A stretch of 64,000 nucleotides of DNA from Chryseobacterium sp. IHB B 17019 (GTDB lineage: Bacteria > Bacteroidota > Bacteroidia > Flavobacteriales > Weeksellaceae): positions 2,604,001-2,668,000 of the forward strand of contig NZ_CP013293.1 in assembly GCF_001456155.1 (NCBI RefSeq), written 5' to 3'. The translations under genes and the position numbers were made by a program. Numbering within the stretch: the first letter of the stretch is position 1; every line of letters begins with the position of its first letter. The notes under the pieces are model-generated. The model searched no databases. It was not told where the DNA came from and saw only the letters and a list, made by a program, of their open reading frames with translations. Positions 43,819-52,935 of the stretch are shown piece after piece.

Positions 43819-44838
43819 ATGAGTACCGAAACACTAGAAAAAGCTAAATCTGCAATTCCTGTAAGAGGATTTTTAGATATAAAAGATTTGGTAATTCCTC
43901 AAGGAGAAGAGCTGGTAAAAGCTATTCTTAAATTGAAAGAAGAAAAAAATGCGGTAATTCTGGCGCATTATTACCAACCTGGAGAGATCCAGGATATTGC
44001 CGATTTCTTAGGAGATTCCCTGCAATTGGCAAGACAGGCAAAAGATACAAACGCTGATATGATCGTATTCTGCGGAGTACATTTCATGGCAGAAGCAGCA
44101 AAAATCCTGAATCCAACCAAAAAAGTTGTCCTTCCCGATACAATGGCGGGATGCTCTTTAGCAGACGGATGTTCGGGTGAAGGTTTGAGAAAAATGCGTG
44201 AACAGCATCCGAATGCCTTAATCGCAACCTACATCAACTGTAACGCTGAAACGAAGGCTGAAAGTGACATTATCGTAACAAGTTCAAACGCTGAAACGGT
44301 GATTGAGGCGCTTCCGAAGGACCGACCGATTATTTTCGCGCCGGATAAAAACCTGGGAAGATATTTGTCTCAAAAAACGGGTCGAGATATGATTCTTTGG
44401 GACGGAAGCTGTATTGTTCATGAAGCATTTTCGATGGAGAGAATTGCAAAACAACTGGCAGAAAATCCTGATGCAAAACTAATTGCACATCCGGAAAGTG
44501 AAGAAGCTGTTTTGAAGCTGGCTCATTTTATCGGCTCTACTTCTGCACTTTTGAATTTTGTGGAACAGGATGATTGTCAGAAATTTATCATCGCGACAGA
44601 AGAAGGAATTCTTCACGAAATGAGAAAACGCGCCCCTCATAAAGAACTGATTCCGGCTTTGGTTTTTGATGAAAACTGTAACTGTTCGGAATGTTTTTAT
44701 ATGAAACGAAATACAATGGAAAAATTGTATTTATGTATGAAATATGAGCTTCCGGAGATTCTTATTGATGAAGAATTGAGATTGAGAGCTTTGAAACCGA
44801 TTGAAGCGATGCTTGACCTTTCAAAAACTATAAAATAA
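43819..44838 (+). CDS. nadA: Quinolinate synthase
   Basis: This 339-residue [4Fe-4S] enzyme condenses iminoaspartate with DHAP to quinolinate in NAD synthesis. Visible are LAHYYQPGEIQDIADFLGDS, FCGVHFMAEAAKILNP, DTMAGCSLADGCSGE, YINCNAETKAESD and the C-terminal cluster region CNCSECFYMKRNTMEKL. The length is normal for the family. nadB and nadC are not in the window. A terminator follows. Confidence 0.96.
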   Translation: MSTETLEKAKSAIPVRGFLDIKDLVIPQGEELVKAILKLKEEKNAVILAHYYQPGEIQDIADFLGDSLQLARQAKDTNADMIVFCGVHFMAEAAKILNPTKKVVLPDTMAGCSLADGCSGEGLRKMREQHPNALIATYINCNAETKAESDIIVTSSNAETVIEALPKDRPIIFAPDKNLGRYLSQKTGRDMILWDGSCIVHEAFSMERIAKQLAENPDAKLIAHPESEEAVLKLAHFIGSTSALLNFVEQDDCQKFIIATEEGILHEMRKRAPHKELIPALVFDENCNCSECFYMKRNTMEKLYLCMKYELPEILIDEELRLRALKPIEAMLDLSKTIK

Positions 44839-44841
44839 ATG

Positions 44842-44870
44842 AAAAGCGGGTTTTTAAGACTCGCTTTTTT
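44842..44870 (+). terminator. Terminator after nadA
   Basis: AAAAGCG and CGCTTTT pair around the loop, followed by TT. Confidence 0.7.
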
Positions 44871-44890
44871 ACTTTGAAAAATATTAATCG

Positions 44891-45358
44891 ATGTCTGCAA
44901 AGAAAATATTAATCGAAGCTAAAAAACTTAATGATGAGGGACGATATAATGATGTCATTAAAATACTTTTGCCGTTAAAAGATTTAAATCTTAAACAAGA
45001 AGAATATCAATATTTACTGTTGTCGTACAGTTATTATAGTCTGGATAATTTTGAGCAGTCTTTTTATTATGCAGATCTAGTTTCAAAAAAAAATACATCA
45101 AATGAATTTGCATCTCAACTGAAGTATTTTTGTCTTTTCAGCGAGCATAAAATTGATGAGGCTCTATCAGAAATCATCAATTTTCTAAATGAATTCCCAG
45201 CAAATCTTTATAAAACTACATTAGAAGAACTTTTAACTGATATAAATGAAGATAGAATTATTGGAGAATTTGCTGCTAAAATATTATTTTTAGCAAATAA
45301 AAACAACATTTTAAATCAGCTAAAATTAAGTCAAATTGAGAAGGATCGATTAAATTAA
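44891..45358 (+). CDS. TPR-like helical protein of unknown function
   Basis: This 155-residue cytoplasmic protein has about three helix-turn-helix pairs (LIEAKKLNDEGRYNDVIKIL, YLLLSYSYYSLDNFEQSFYY) resembling tetratricopeptide repeats. There is no signal peptide or catalytic motif. It is followed after 10 bases by folB and is probably cotranscribed with it. Its function is not recognisable. Confidence 0.6.
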   Translation: MSAKKILIEAKKLNDEGRYNDVIKILLPLKDLNLKQEEYQYLLLSYSYYSLDNFEQSFYYADLVSKKNTSNEFASQLKYFCLFSEHKIDEALSEIINFLNEFPANLYKTTLEELLTDINEDRIIGEFAAKILFLANKNNILNQLKLSQIEKDRLN

Positions 45359-45368
45359 AAACAAAATC

Positions 45369-45737
45369 ATGAGTAAAATTTATCTTGAAGATGTAAAAAT
45401 CTACGCTTATCACGGAGTTTTACCGGAAGAAAATATTATCGGAACTTATTATATTTTAAATGTAGAACTTCATACTGATCTTTGGCAAGCCGCAGAAACA
45501 GACGACTTACATGATACAATAAGTTATGCCGATATTAATGAAATCATTCATAACGAAATGAAAATTAAATCTAAATTGCTGGAGCATGTTGCCGGAAGAA
45601 TCATCTCTAAAATTCATGAAAAATTTTCAGATATTTCTTACATTAAATTAAAAATCACCAAAACTTCTCCTCCAATGCAGGGCGAAATGAAAGGGGCAAG
45701 TATTGAGCTTGAAAAAAGTTTTAAACCAGATAATTAA
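45369..45737 (+). CDS. folB: Dihydroneopterin aldolase
   Basis: This 122-residue folate-pathway enzyme has IYLEDVKIYAYHGVLPEEN, the DTISYADINEII segment, LLEHVAGRIIS and the C-terminal LKITKTSPPMQGEMKGASIE. The glutamate and lysine positions typical of FolB are present (YHGVLPEE, KITK). The end overlaps the possible start of the next gene by 35 bases. Confidence 0.92.
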   Translation: MSKIYLEDVKIYAYHGVLPEENIIGTYYILNVELHTDLWQAAETDDLHDTISYADINEIIHNEMKIKSKLLEHVAGRIISKIHEKFSDISYIKLKITKTSPPMQGEMKGASIELEKSFKPDN

Positions 45738-47139
45738 AAAATCATTATTTTCGTTCTCTAAAAAACATAAGGAATTGAAATTCATCAAAATATTATTTCT
45801 ATTAGCTTTTATCAGTACTTTCGGGCAATCGAATGTTAATAATCAACTGACAGCTTATAATTTTCCGAAAATAAAATCCAGCATAACGATGCCGGTGACT
45901 ATCCCGCTTTCGGAAATCAGCAATATGATTAACGCTTCCGTGAAAGAACTTGTTTATCAGGATGATTCTTACACAGATAATAACAACGATCAATTTAAGG
46001 TAAAAGTATGGAAAACCCGTCCTATCCGACTGGTTGGGGGAACAAATCAAAATATCCTAATTGAGGTCCCGTTGAAAATCTGGGCAGAAAAAGGTATCGG
46101 AACTTTGGGAGTTTACAGCTATCAGAATACAACTTTTGAAACCGTGATGTCTTTCAATACCACTTTGCATTTTAACAACAACTGGACAATTACCACAAGT
46201 ACTCAACCTAACGGCTTCAGGTGGGTAACGAAACCAGTCTTAAATTACGGAAAAATACAAGTTCCCATCACCTCTCTGGTTGAAAAAAGCCTGAAAGAAC
46301 AACAACTAAAGTTCGGTAAAGTCATTGATCAACAAATGGCTACCCAACTGAATTTCCAACAGTACGCTGTTATGGCCTGGAATGTTTTTTCACAGCCTTT
46401 CAATATTTCGGAAGAATATAATACATGGCTGAAAATAACTCCTATCAATGTAAACATCACTCCCTTAAAATTTTACGGAAATCAAATTGATACCAACATC
46501 GGGATTGACATTTATTCTGAAACTTTTACAGGAAGTAAACCTGAGGCATCCCAACCGATAAAAACTGCAATGAATTTCAACTTTATTCCCATTTTGGCGG
46601 ATAAGTTTCTATTACAGACAACGGCAAATATCCCCTTCACAGAGGCAACAAATATCGCCAGAAATATGTTCTTGAATAAAGAATATGATTTGAGAGGATC
46701 TAAAGTGAAAATTAATGATATCAAAGTTTACGGCGTTGAAAACAGGGTAATGATTGAGGCTGAAACCGAAGGATATGTGAAGGGTAAAGCTTTCATTTCG
46801 GGGATTCCGGTTTATGATGCTATTAAAAAGAAAATTGTACTTTCAAACACAAAATTTAATTTAAAAACATCAAATATTCTTCAAAAAACAGCGACTCTCC
46901 TATTCAAAGGGAAAATTGTAAAGATGATTGAGGATGAATACGGAATTCCTACACAGGATCTTGAAAATACTTCCAGAAAAAGCATTGAAGAGGCCTTCAA
47001 CAAAGAATATTATAAAGGCTTAAACATGAACGGAAGGGTTTTTAATTTAAAACCAGGTAATATCTACCTTAATCCTTCGGGTATTACGGCTGTTATTGAT
47101 ACTAATGCTATTTTAAAACTAATATTAAAAGGAATTTAA
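45703..47139 (+). CDS. DUF4403 family secreted protein
   Basis: This protein of up to 478 residues has alternating beta structure (SSITMPVTIPLSEISNMINA, IRLVGGTNQNILIEVPLKIW) characteristic of DUF4403, a lipid-binding-like tandem domain family of the envelope. No ATG exists near the start: the candidates are TTG at 45703 (35-base overlap with folB) or TTG at 45775. The latter would begin just before the signal peptide KFIKILFLLAFISTFGQS. I consider the second more natural; it gives 454 residues. The function is unknown. Confidence 0.78.
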   Translation: MSLKKVLNQIIKKSLFSFSKKHKELKFIKILFLLAFISTFGQSNVNNQLTAYNFPKIKSSITMPVTIPLSEISNMINASVKELVYQDDSYTDNNNDQFKVKVWKTRPIRLVGGTNQNILIEVPLKIWAEKGIGTLGVYSYQNTTFETVMSFNTTLHFNNNWTITTSTQPNGFRWVTKPVLNYGKIQVPITSLVEKSLKEQQLKFGKVIDQQMATQLNFQQYAVMAWNVFSQPFNISEEYNTWLKITPINVNITPLKFYGNQIDTNIGIDIYSETFTGSKPEASQPIKTAMNFNFIPILADKFLLQTTANIPFTEATNIARNMFLNKEYDLRGSKVKINDIKVYGVENRVMIEAETEGYVKGKAFISGIPVYDAIKKKIVLSNTKFNLKTSNILQKTATLLFKGKIVKMIEDEYGIPTQDLENTSRKSIEEAFNKEYYKGLNMNGRVFNLKPGNIYLNPSGITAVIDTNAILKLILKGI

Positions 47140-47157
47140 TTAAACTAATAACTAACC

Positions 47158-47646
47158 ATGAGAAAATATTTACGAATTGTAGACAATCACCGGGCTACGA
47201 AAGGACAGAGATTTGGGAATTACATTATAGACCTTATCAGCTTTTATATTGTGTACTTTATGTTTGGCGGGATTTTATTGATCATAAGCCCTGCTTTTAA
47301 CCATTGGATTTCAAATTCCAGCGAATTGTCACAAAGGCTGATGGGAATATTATCGTACATTTCTTATTGCTTTTTAATGGAAAGCATAACGGGTGGCAGA
47401 AGCATTGGAAAACTGATTACAGGAACTAAAGTGATAATGATTGACGGAAGCAAACCTAAAATAGGAAATTTTTTTGTAAGAAATATAATACGGGGAATTA
47501 TTCTCGTAGATCAGCTTTCATTTTTTGGCGAAAATGGCTTACACGACAGTTGGAGTGAAACAAGGGTAATCAATATCAAAAACTATGAATCTGAAAAACA
47601 GGTAAAAAGCGAAATAGAAGGGATCGGCGCAAAAGAAATTGTCTAA
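47158..47646 (+). CDS. RDD family membrane protein
   Basis: This 162-residue protein begins with RRD-like residues (ATKGQRFGNYIIDLISFYIV) and has a second hydrophobic span around ISYCFLMESITGGRSIGKLI, typical of RDD proteins (inner membrane, with transport-like or unknown roles). It lies 18 bases after the DUF4403 gene and is probably cotranscribed. It is the last core gene before tRNA-Cys. Confidence 0.82.
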   Translation: MRKYLRIVDNHRATKGQRFGNYIIDLISFYIVYFMFGGILLIISPAFNHWISNSSELSQRLMGILSYISYCFLMESITGGRSIGKLITGTKVIMIDGSKPKIGNFFVRNIIRGIILVDQLSFFGENGLHDSWSETRVINIKNYESEKQVKSEIEGIGAKEIV

Positions 47647-47650
47647 AAAA

Positions 47651-47682
47651 TTTTTGTTGAATCATATATTTTGTTATATTTG
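47651..47682 (+). promoter_or_regulatory. Promoter of tRNA-Cys
   Basis: TTTTTG at 47651-47656, an 18-base spacer, then TATATTTG at 47675-47682, an exact TAnnTTTG match, 25 bases before the tRNA. Confidence 0.65.
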
Positions 47683-47707
47683 CACACCTAAAAAATGGTA
47701 AGAACAT

Positions 47708-47778
47708 GGTACTTTGGCCGAGCGGCTAGGCAGTGGTCTGCAACACCATCTACAGCGGTTCGAATCCGCTAGGTACCT
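47708..47778 (+). tRNA. tRNA-Cys (GCA)
   Basis: The 71-base cloverleaf has acceptor arms GGTACTT and AGGTACC, an anticodon stem GTGGT/ACCAT with loop CTGCAAC (anticodon GCA), and a T loop GGTTCGAATCC. CCA is not encoded. It marks the left border of the accessory region. Confidence 0.93.
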
Positions 47779-47784
47779 CACTTA

Positions 47785-47826
47785 AAACCTCTAATCATCT
47801 TATTAATAGATCCTTAGAGGTTTTTT
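47785..47826 (+). terminator. Terminator after tRNA-Cys
   Basis: AAACCTCTAA and TTAGAGGTTTTTT form the stem, with a ~20-base loop. Confidence 0.75.
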
Positions 47827-48009
47827 ATTTGTTGTTTTCCCGATATTTTCCCGATAATCTTACTTGTGCTGTTTTTATAAGCTTATATACGCACAATATT
47901 AAGTGGTAGGCTACAACTGTAATAAATGTAAATCATATTAAATATTTATAATCAACTTTTACCAAACGATGAACTGAAACTTTCGTATTTTGGTTAATAA
48001 ATTTTAACC

Positions 48010-48181
48010 ATGAAACAAATTGTTGACTACAAAGTAATCCAAGCAGATGACATTGAAACATTAGCCAATCTTGAGAGAATGGATTAGATTAGGGTGGACT
48101 CCACACGGAGGTATATGTGAAGGTGGTAATGAAAATTATAATTTTTTCAAGCAATGGTTCAAACTTTATAATTTAAAATAA
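48010..48181 (+). pseudogene. Frameshifted DUF1737-like gene
   Basis: From the ATG at 48010 the frame reads MKQIVDYKVIQADDIETLAN and then stops after LERMD. In another frame just past that point the text continues REWIRLGWTPHGGICEGG and ends ...FKLYNLK at 48181. Together these give a ~57-residue protein of the DUF1737 type (short, with a GWxPxGG core). One small indel near 48075 breaks it. The rest of the 47,830-48,209 gap shows no gene. Confidence 0.7.
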
Positions 48182-48208
48182 AAGTCTCCACTTTAAGTGG
48201 GGATTGCT

Positions 48209-49120
48209 TTATAAAATGGATATATGATTACTTACCTGTTCTATATGGTTTTTAATTGACATTTTTTTACAAACCCCTAACCCTGGATAATGGCCGTCTG
48301 CTTGTCTATCACGAAAATCTTTAATACCTACGCCCTCAAAAATTGGATTGGCATCTATATAATTAATTAGTTTATTTAATGCTTGAGTAAATTTATTAGC
48401 TTGATTTTTTCTATCCTCATTGTCATTGGAAATAAAATGTCTAATTTCAAAATCTTTCGAATTTATTTTTGATAAGTGCAATGCTATAGCAAAAGGCGAA
48501 CCTCCCGTATCTGAAACCTCTTTGCCGATAATAGTAAAATCACCGAAACCATATATCCCTTCATTTTCATATTTGAATATTAAGTGTGAAAATTCAGAAT
48601 GGCTCGGATAGTCAGTATTTCGTTCTTGTTTTTTGAATCCATCTTCGATATAAACTATTTCACCATTTGCTGTATTGTTTATATAATCATCATTTACTTT
48701 ATTTATTAAATAAATATCATATTTAGCTTTAGAATTTTTTCTTAAAAACAATGTGTCACTAAATTTACCATAATGTAATAAAGATTTTTCTAATTTAGGA
48801 TTAGATTTAAAAAAATCATCTAAATCATAGGTTGATGTTTTATTGTCTAATATAAAACCTAGCGAATAATTTTTGTAGCCCTTTAAGACACCTTGAATAA
48901 ATTCATGCTGAATCTGATTTTGTTTTGGATAAGTTGCTTTTTGAGGGTTAACAACCAAGATAAAATAGATGTTCTTTTCTACTAATCTTGTGATTTGTGA
49001 TTTTAAGCTTTTGCTATTAGGTGGAATAAGCACAGGAATTGTTGTTTCAAATACTGCAGCAGGCAGTTCACTTAAAGCAAAAATCTCATTTTGCTTTGCT
49101 GTTAAAATTGGGAAATACAT
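48209..49120 (-). CDS. sce7725-family ('beta protein'-like) protein
   Basis: This 303-residue cytoplasmic protein starts MYFPILTAKQNEIFALSELP and continues PVLIPPNSKSLKSQITRLVE, the recognisable beginning of the sce7725/beta-protein family (MYFPxLRxKQxELxAL...). Later conserved patches include LFLRKNSKAKYDIYLIN and FEVRHF-like strands near the end. It occurs next to sce7726-type genes as a two-gene unit. Its biochemical function is unknown to me; an antiphage role is only inferred from the nuclease-like partner and island context. Confidence 0.72.
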   Translation of the reverse strand: MYFPILTAKQNEIFALSELPAAVFETTIPVLIPPNSKSLKSQITRLVEKNIYFILVVNPQKATYPKQNQIQHEFIQGVLKGYKNYSLGFILDNKTSTYDLDDFFKSNPKLEKSLLHYGKFSDTLFLRKNSKAKYDIYLINKVNDDYINNTANGEIVYIEDGFKKQERNTDYPSHSEFSHLIFKYENEGIYGFGDFTIIGKEVSDTGGSPFAIALHLSKINSKDFEIRHFISNDNEDRKNQANKFTQALNKLINYIDANPIFEGVGIKDFRDRQADGHYPGLGVCKKMSIKNHIEQVSNHISIL

Positions 49121-49160
49121 GGTTTTTATTTTTATATTAATTGTCTAATATAAAAAATAT

Positions 49161-50036
49161 TTAAATAAAAACCTTTTGAATATTCCTTTTAATGTTCTCA
49201 CATTTTTTTTTGTTATAACCGTGTTGAATTGTCATGCTTTTCAAGCTTGTTGGTAGTTCGCTAATTAATTCAATATGTTCTTTCTTTAAGCTTCTTCTTT
49301 TTAAGTAATATAACGTTCTTTTGTAAGCAGCTTCAATATTAATTTCTTTAAAAAGATCAAAACAATAATTAAATATCTTAGTATTTGGCATTATAGGAAT
49401 AGGCCCATAACAGTCAACTATAAGATTAATATATTCATTTTTTCTTAGAGCGTAAAAAAGTGATTTATGAGTAATATTTTGAAAATTAGAAACTGCTTCC
49501 TTATAAATATGGACTTTGTTTAAACTGTCTATAATTAAAATTCCAACCTCAGTGCTGACAATTTTTTCAACTTTTTTGAGATGCTTTTCACAAGTTACTA
49601 CATTTACAAATTCAAAAAAACTGGAATAATCAGCTAATTGTGAAAACAATCTTTCAGTAGTATCAATTTCAGATTTAATTTCATACACTGTTGAAACACC
49701 ATTAAAAACCGCTAAGTCGGCCTTAGATTTTCCGACGTAAAATTCTGGAACAGTAACACAATCATTTATATTATGATTTTTTAAAATTACGTCTTTAAAA
49801 ATGATGTTTTTAAAGATATATTCATTCTTATATTTCTTTGATAAAACTTTATAAAATTCAGTATATGCTTTTTCTAATGTAAATTCCGGATATTCTAAAC
49901 ACAAGCTTTTAAATGTATTCACAATACTATTAATCTTGTCCTCATCCTGCAATGCTAAGTAATTAAAATTTGCAGGTGAGAAAAGTTTTGAAATTTGTAT
50001 AAATTCAGATTTGCAAAGTTTTGATTTTATCTTCAT
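49161..50036 (-). CDS. sce7726-family protein with PD-(D/E)xK nuclease core
   Basis: This 291-residue protein has in the middle KSKADLAVFNGVSTVYEIKS, giving Asp107 and Glu119-x-Lys121, a complete PD-(D/E)xK catalytic pattern. It is preceded by the VPEFYVG element. The C-terminal half ends in a lysine-rich region that could bind nucleic acid. The gene lies 40 bases upstream of the sce7725-like gene and is probably cotranscribed with it. Nuclease activity is an inference from these residues. Confidence 0.72.
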   Translation of the reverse strand: MKIKSKLCKSEFIQISKLFSPANFNYLALQDEDKINSIVNTFKSLCLEYPEFTLEKAYTEFYKVLSKKYKNEYIFKNIIFKDVILKNHNINDCVTVPEFYVGKSKADLAVFNGVSTVYEIKSEIDTTERLFSQLADYSSFFEFVNVVTCEKHLKKVEKIVSTEVGILIIDSLNKVHIYKEAVSNFQNITHKSLFYALRKNEYINLIVDCYGPIPIMPNTKIFNYCFDLFKEINIEAAYKRTLYYLKRRSLKKEHIELISELPTSLKSMTIQHGYNKKKCENIKRNIQKVFI

Positions 50037-50274
50037 CTCTTAACTAATGTTCAAAGATAATAAATTATTAAAAACTATAAATTAAAATTGATATATTAGT
50101 GGGATAAGTTTGTTTCTAAAAGAACAAACACGACCATTTATTATTTTTATTAAATATATTTATTGATTATCTTATTTAATTACCTTTTTTAAGCTGCTGA
50201 TATTTTGAAAAAATGTTCTTACTATTAAAAAAAATATTTCCTAAATAATTGTTTTTTCTTTTTAAGATGCTGAT

Positions 50275-51012
50275 TTACTTTTTAAGCTGTTGAAGAGTTG
50301 TTGATACCTTTATTTTTTCCAGAGCTATATTAAGAGCGCTTTTTTTACTTTCTTTTAATAAGTTTATCTTCATGCTTTCCTTTCTTTTCTCTGCTTCAAA
50401 CACTAATTCTTTGAGATCAATATCAAATCCGACATAAAACCCTTTTGTATATCGGGAATAGTATTTTAATCCCCAATTAATTTGTAACTCAGTCTTTATT
50501 TTGTCTAAATGGTATCTTGTAAAGTCAAAACCTTTTAAGGCTAGGTAGTCTTTTACTTTTTCCTTACCTGCCATTCTGGTAAACATCATTTGATTATTTG
50601 TCTTGGCATATTGTTTCTTTCCAATAATTGATTTTAAAGCTAAAAATGTAAATAGGCATTCCCAGATATAATCCGTTTTATCGTTTTTATAAAAGTCCCA
50701 AAAAATATCTGTATTGAGCCCGGTATAGACTTTAGAATTTCTATATTTTGAATGTAATTGTTTACCTCGAGATAAAGCATAATCTACATTTGCTAATTTC
50801 ACATTAAGCCATGATGCCGACCTTTTAAATCTTTCTTCTTCTGTTTCTTCATATTGATTCAAATCTTCAATAAAGATCGAATGCCCGTAAAGCGAATAGT
50901 AAAGTAAATTACTAAGAAAATCTTTCTTACCTTCCTGATTGGATTTTAAAATCCCCTGCATTAAATGAATAGGGAAATTGAAGTACTTGATATTGTTTCT
51001 AGAGGTTTCCAT
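50275..51012 (-). CDS. Hypothetical accessory-region protein
   Basis: This 245-residue lysine-rich protein has no signal peptide (METSRNNIKYFNFPIHLMQG). Helices follow and include DFTRYHLDKIKTELQINWGL, which has some winged-helix character, and a Lys/Glu-rich tail. I do not recognise a family. It is followed by an AT-rich gap of ~240 bases with no visible gene. Its position with an excisionase-like gene suggests a mobile-element origin. Confidence 0.55.
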   Translation of the reverse strand: METSRNNIKYFNFPIHLMQGILKSNQEGKKDFLSNLLYYSLYGHSIFIEDLNQYEETEEERFKRSASWLNVKLANVDYALSRGKQLHSKYRNSKVYTGLNTDIFWDFYKNDKTDYIWECLFTFLALKSIIGKKQYAKTNNQMMFTRMAGKEKVKDYLALKGFDFTRYHLDKIKTELQINWGLKYYSRYTKGFYVGFDIDLKELVFEAEKRKESMKINLLKESKKSALNIALEKIKVSTTLQQLKK

Positions 51013-51117
51013 ATTTTTTATTTTTCTGAATGGAATATTAAGCCGGAGCTACGACAAAAGATGTCGTATTATTTTTGCTAAGACATAAAATAAACTGACT
51101 AATAAATTAAGAGTAGG

Positions 51118-51708
51118 CTAAATTCCAGAAACCAATAACCTTTCAATATCATGATGTGAAATTTTATCAGCGGCATTTAATTTCTCCATAATTTTCAGAT
51201 ACTTTTTAGTAGGTATTCCTTTATAAAATTTCTTGAAATAAGGTGTATATAACTGTTCATAAAGTCTTTCTGATTCGAAATATGGTCCATAAAGTTTATC
51301 CATAAGACGATAACTTTTGCTCTCTATCTGTTTCTGATACATTATCCCAGAATATGCTTCACGGTGAAGAAAATATTTTTTGCCATATAATTTCCTGCAT
51401 AGTTTTCCGGTATTAGGACAAACGAAGAACCATATTTTTCCTTTTCCAAGATTAGATGTCTTTGAGGTTATTTGAATATTATAGTTGACAGGTTCTTTTT
51501 TGTAGAGATAATCAAGAGTTAAAACTCCTCTATCTTCATAAATTTGCACTGAAATTTTTATACTAGCTCTTTCCTCTCCATTTCTAGACCATTTCATTGT
51601 ACCACTCTGATATTGATCTGATATAATGTAATTATGCTTCTTTAAAAACGACATAGAAAAACAAAGGAGATCTTCTATAACTGTTGGGAATGATGGAGAT
51701 TTTGACAT
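51118..51708 (-). CDS. Hypothetical protein with remnant zinc-ribbon-like pattern
   Basis: This 196-residue protein has IWFFVCPNTGKLCRKLYGKK followed by FLHREAYSGIMYQKQ. The arrangement resembles a family (WFxCPxCGRRxxKLY...CRxCxxLxYxSQ) in which a zinc ribbon is present. Here only two of the expected cysteines remain, so it would be a diverged form. The tail ends in IERLLVSGI. The function is unknown. Confidence 0.5.
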   Translation of the reverse strand: MSKSPSFPTVIEDLLCFSMSFLKKHNYIISDQYQSGTMKWSRNGEERASIKISVQIYEDRGVLTLDYLYKKEPVNYNIQITSKTSNLGKGKIWFFVCPNTGKLCRKLYGKKYFLHREAYSGIMYQKQIESKSYRLMDKLYGPYFESERLYEQLYTPYFKKFYKGIPTKKYLKIMEKLNAADKISHHDIERLLVSGI

Positions 51709-51769
51709 TGTTTATTGAATCTATTTTTGATACTACTATTTATATGGAAACCTAAATTATTAAGGAAGA

Positions 51770-52054
51770 TCACCTTAACCTATTTTGATTGATGAGTTCA
51801 TCAATTTCATTTCTTTTAAAATAGATTCGGTTTCCCATCCCATAGGCAATAAGTGTCCCTTCTTTTCTCCAGCGATGAGGCGTAGAGAGATCAATATGCA
51901 ACATATCACATACTTCAGCACGGGTAAGATATTTTGTAGGTTCCTTTGGTTGAAATTCCCTGCATAATTGTTCTTTAAGCTCCGGGATAATTTCTTTTTT
52001 AATTTCCTGAATTAAATCTGTAGGTGTAGTACCTATAAACTGTATTGTTGTCAT
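51770..52054 (-). CDS. Excisionase-like helix-turn-helix protein
   Basis: This 94-residue protein has a short helical N-terminus, then YLTRAEVCDMLHIDLSTPHR with WRKEGTLIAYGMGNRIYFKR, the HTH_17 (MerR/excisionase-type) fold. Such proteins occur on Bacteroidota integrative elements and direct excision or regulate transfer genes. No integrase gene is visible in the window, so its role is uncertain. Confidence 0.75.
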   Translation of the reverse strand: MTTIQFIGTTPTDLIQEIKKEIIPELKEQLCREFQPKEPTKYLTRAEVCDMLHIDLSTPHRWRKEGTLIAYGMGNRIYFKRNEIDELINQNRLR

Positions 52055-52137
52055 AATGTATTGTTTAAAATATTATGCAACAAAGATGGGTTCGGAAAAA
52101 ATTCGGAACAAAGTTATTCCTCCGAACAATATGGTAT

Positions 52138-52935
52138 TTAGTTGTTTTTCATTCCATATTTAGCAAGAATGAGACTAAGCTCTCTTCTATCCTGCATATT
52201 TTGGATTGGGTATTTGGAGCTATTCTTATCGTGCGTAAAGTGTGTGTTAGTTGACTTTTGTTTTAAAGGTTCCTGCGAAATAAGCTCAAAAAATCCAGCA
52301 ATCTGGTTATTAGTGAGTTTTGGATATTTTGTCCTAAGAAAATCAACAATACCGGATTGAATTAGTAATCCTATTTTTTGTTTTTGCTTCATATTAATAG
52401 GCTCTTGATAATCATGATTCATAGAAGTTTTTGTCAAACTTTCTAACTTTTCTATCAGATAAGAATAAAATAAAAAATCAATTAAAACCTCAACATATCC
52501 CTCTTTACATTTATCGAACTTATCATACATATCTTCTTCTTCAGTAATTCGTATAAAATTATATGCATCTTCTGCATAATAGACATCAGGATGCGGAACT
52601 ATAGTAAAAAGTTCATTATAATTATTGTCATATTCTTCTATCGTTTTTAACATCCATCCTTGATCCATGATTACATCTCTATCAATATAATCAATTGAAA
52701 ATTTTAGATTCATTTTAAAAATTGCGAAATCATACGATTGATATAAGGAGATATTTTCCAATAAATATTTTTCCTTAAATTCTTTTTCAATAATATATTT
52801 CAATTCTCTTTCAACACCTACTATCTTACGGAACAATAATTTGTTAACCAGTTCTTTAATATATTCTTCTAAATACACCATAAAATAAGGGTGTCTAAAA
52901 TAGTACATAATTGGCTTTTCATCTATCTTTTCCAT
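52138..52935 (-). CDS. Hypothetical accessory-region protein
   Basis: This 265-residue acidic, mostly helical protein has no signal peptide; it starts MEKIDEKPIMYYFRHPYFMV. Near the C-terminus is IVDFLRTKYPKLTNNQIAGF, resembling a small helical interaction domain. No family is recognised. It is the first gene of the minus-strand group; upstream lie about 420 bases without a gene. Confidence 0.5.
   Translation of the reverse strand: MEKIDEKPIMYYFRHPYFMVYLEEYIKELVNKLLFRKIVGVERELKYIIEKEFKEKYLLENISLYQSYDFAIFKMNLKFSIDYIDRDVIMDQGWMLKTIEEYDNNYNELFTIVPHPDVYYAEDAYNFIRITEEEDMYDKFDKCKEGYVEVLIDFLFYSYLIEKLESLTKTSMNHDYQEPINMKQKQKIGLLIQSGIVDFLRTKYPKLTNNQIAGFFELISQEPLKQKSTNTHFTHDKNSSKYPIQNMQDRRELSLILAKYGMKNN

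Noticed and set aside
47828-47945. On the minus strand a ~35-codon open frame ends LSGKYRENNK and could be the tail of an integrase gene next to tRNA-Cys.
   Set aside because: It is too short, has no recombinase active-site motif and a stop lies just upstream. It could be chance in AT-rich DNA.
48010-48181. Programmed ribosomal frameshift in the DUF1737 gene.
   Set aside because: No slippery heptamer or downstream structure is evident at the break. A simple indel explains it.
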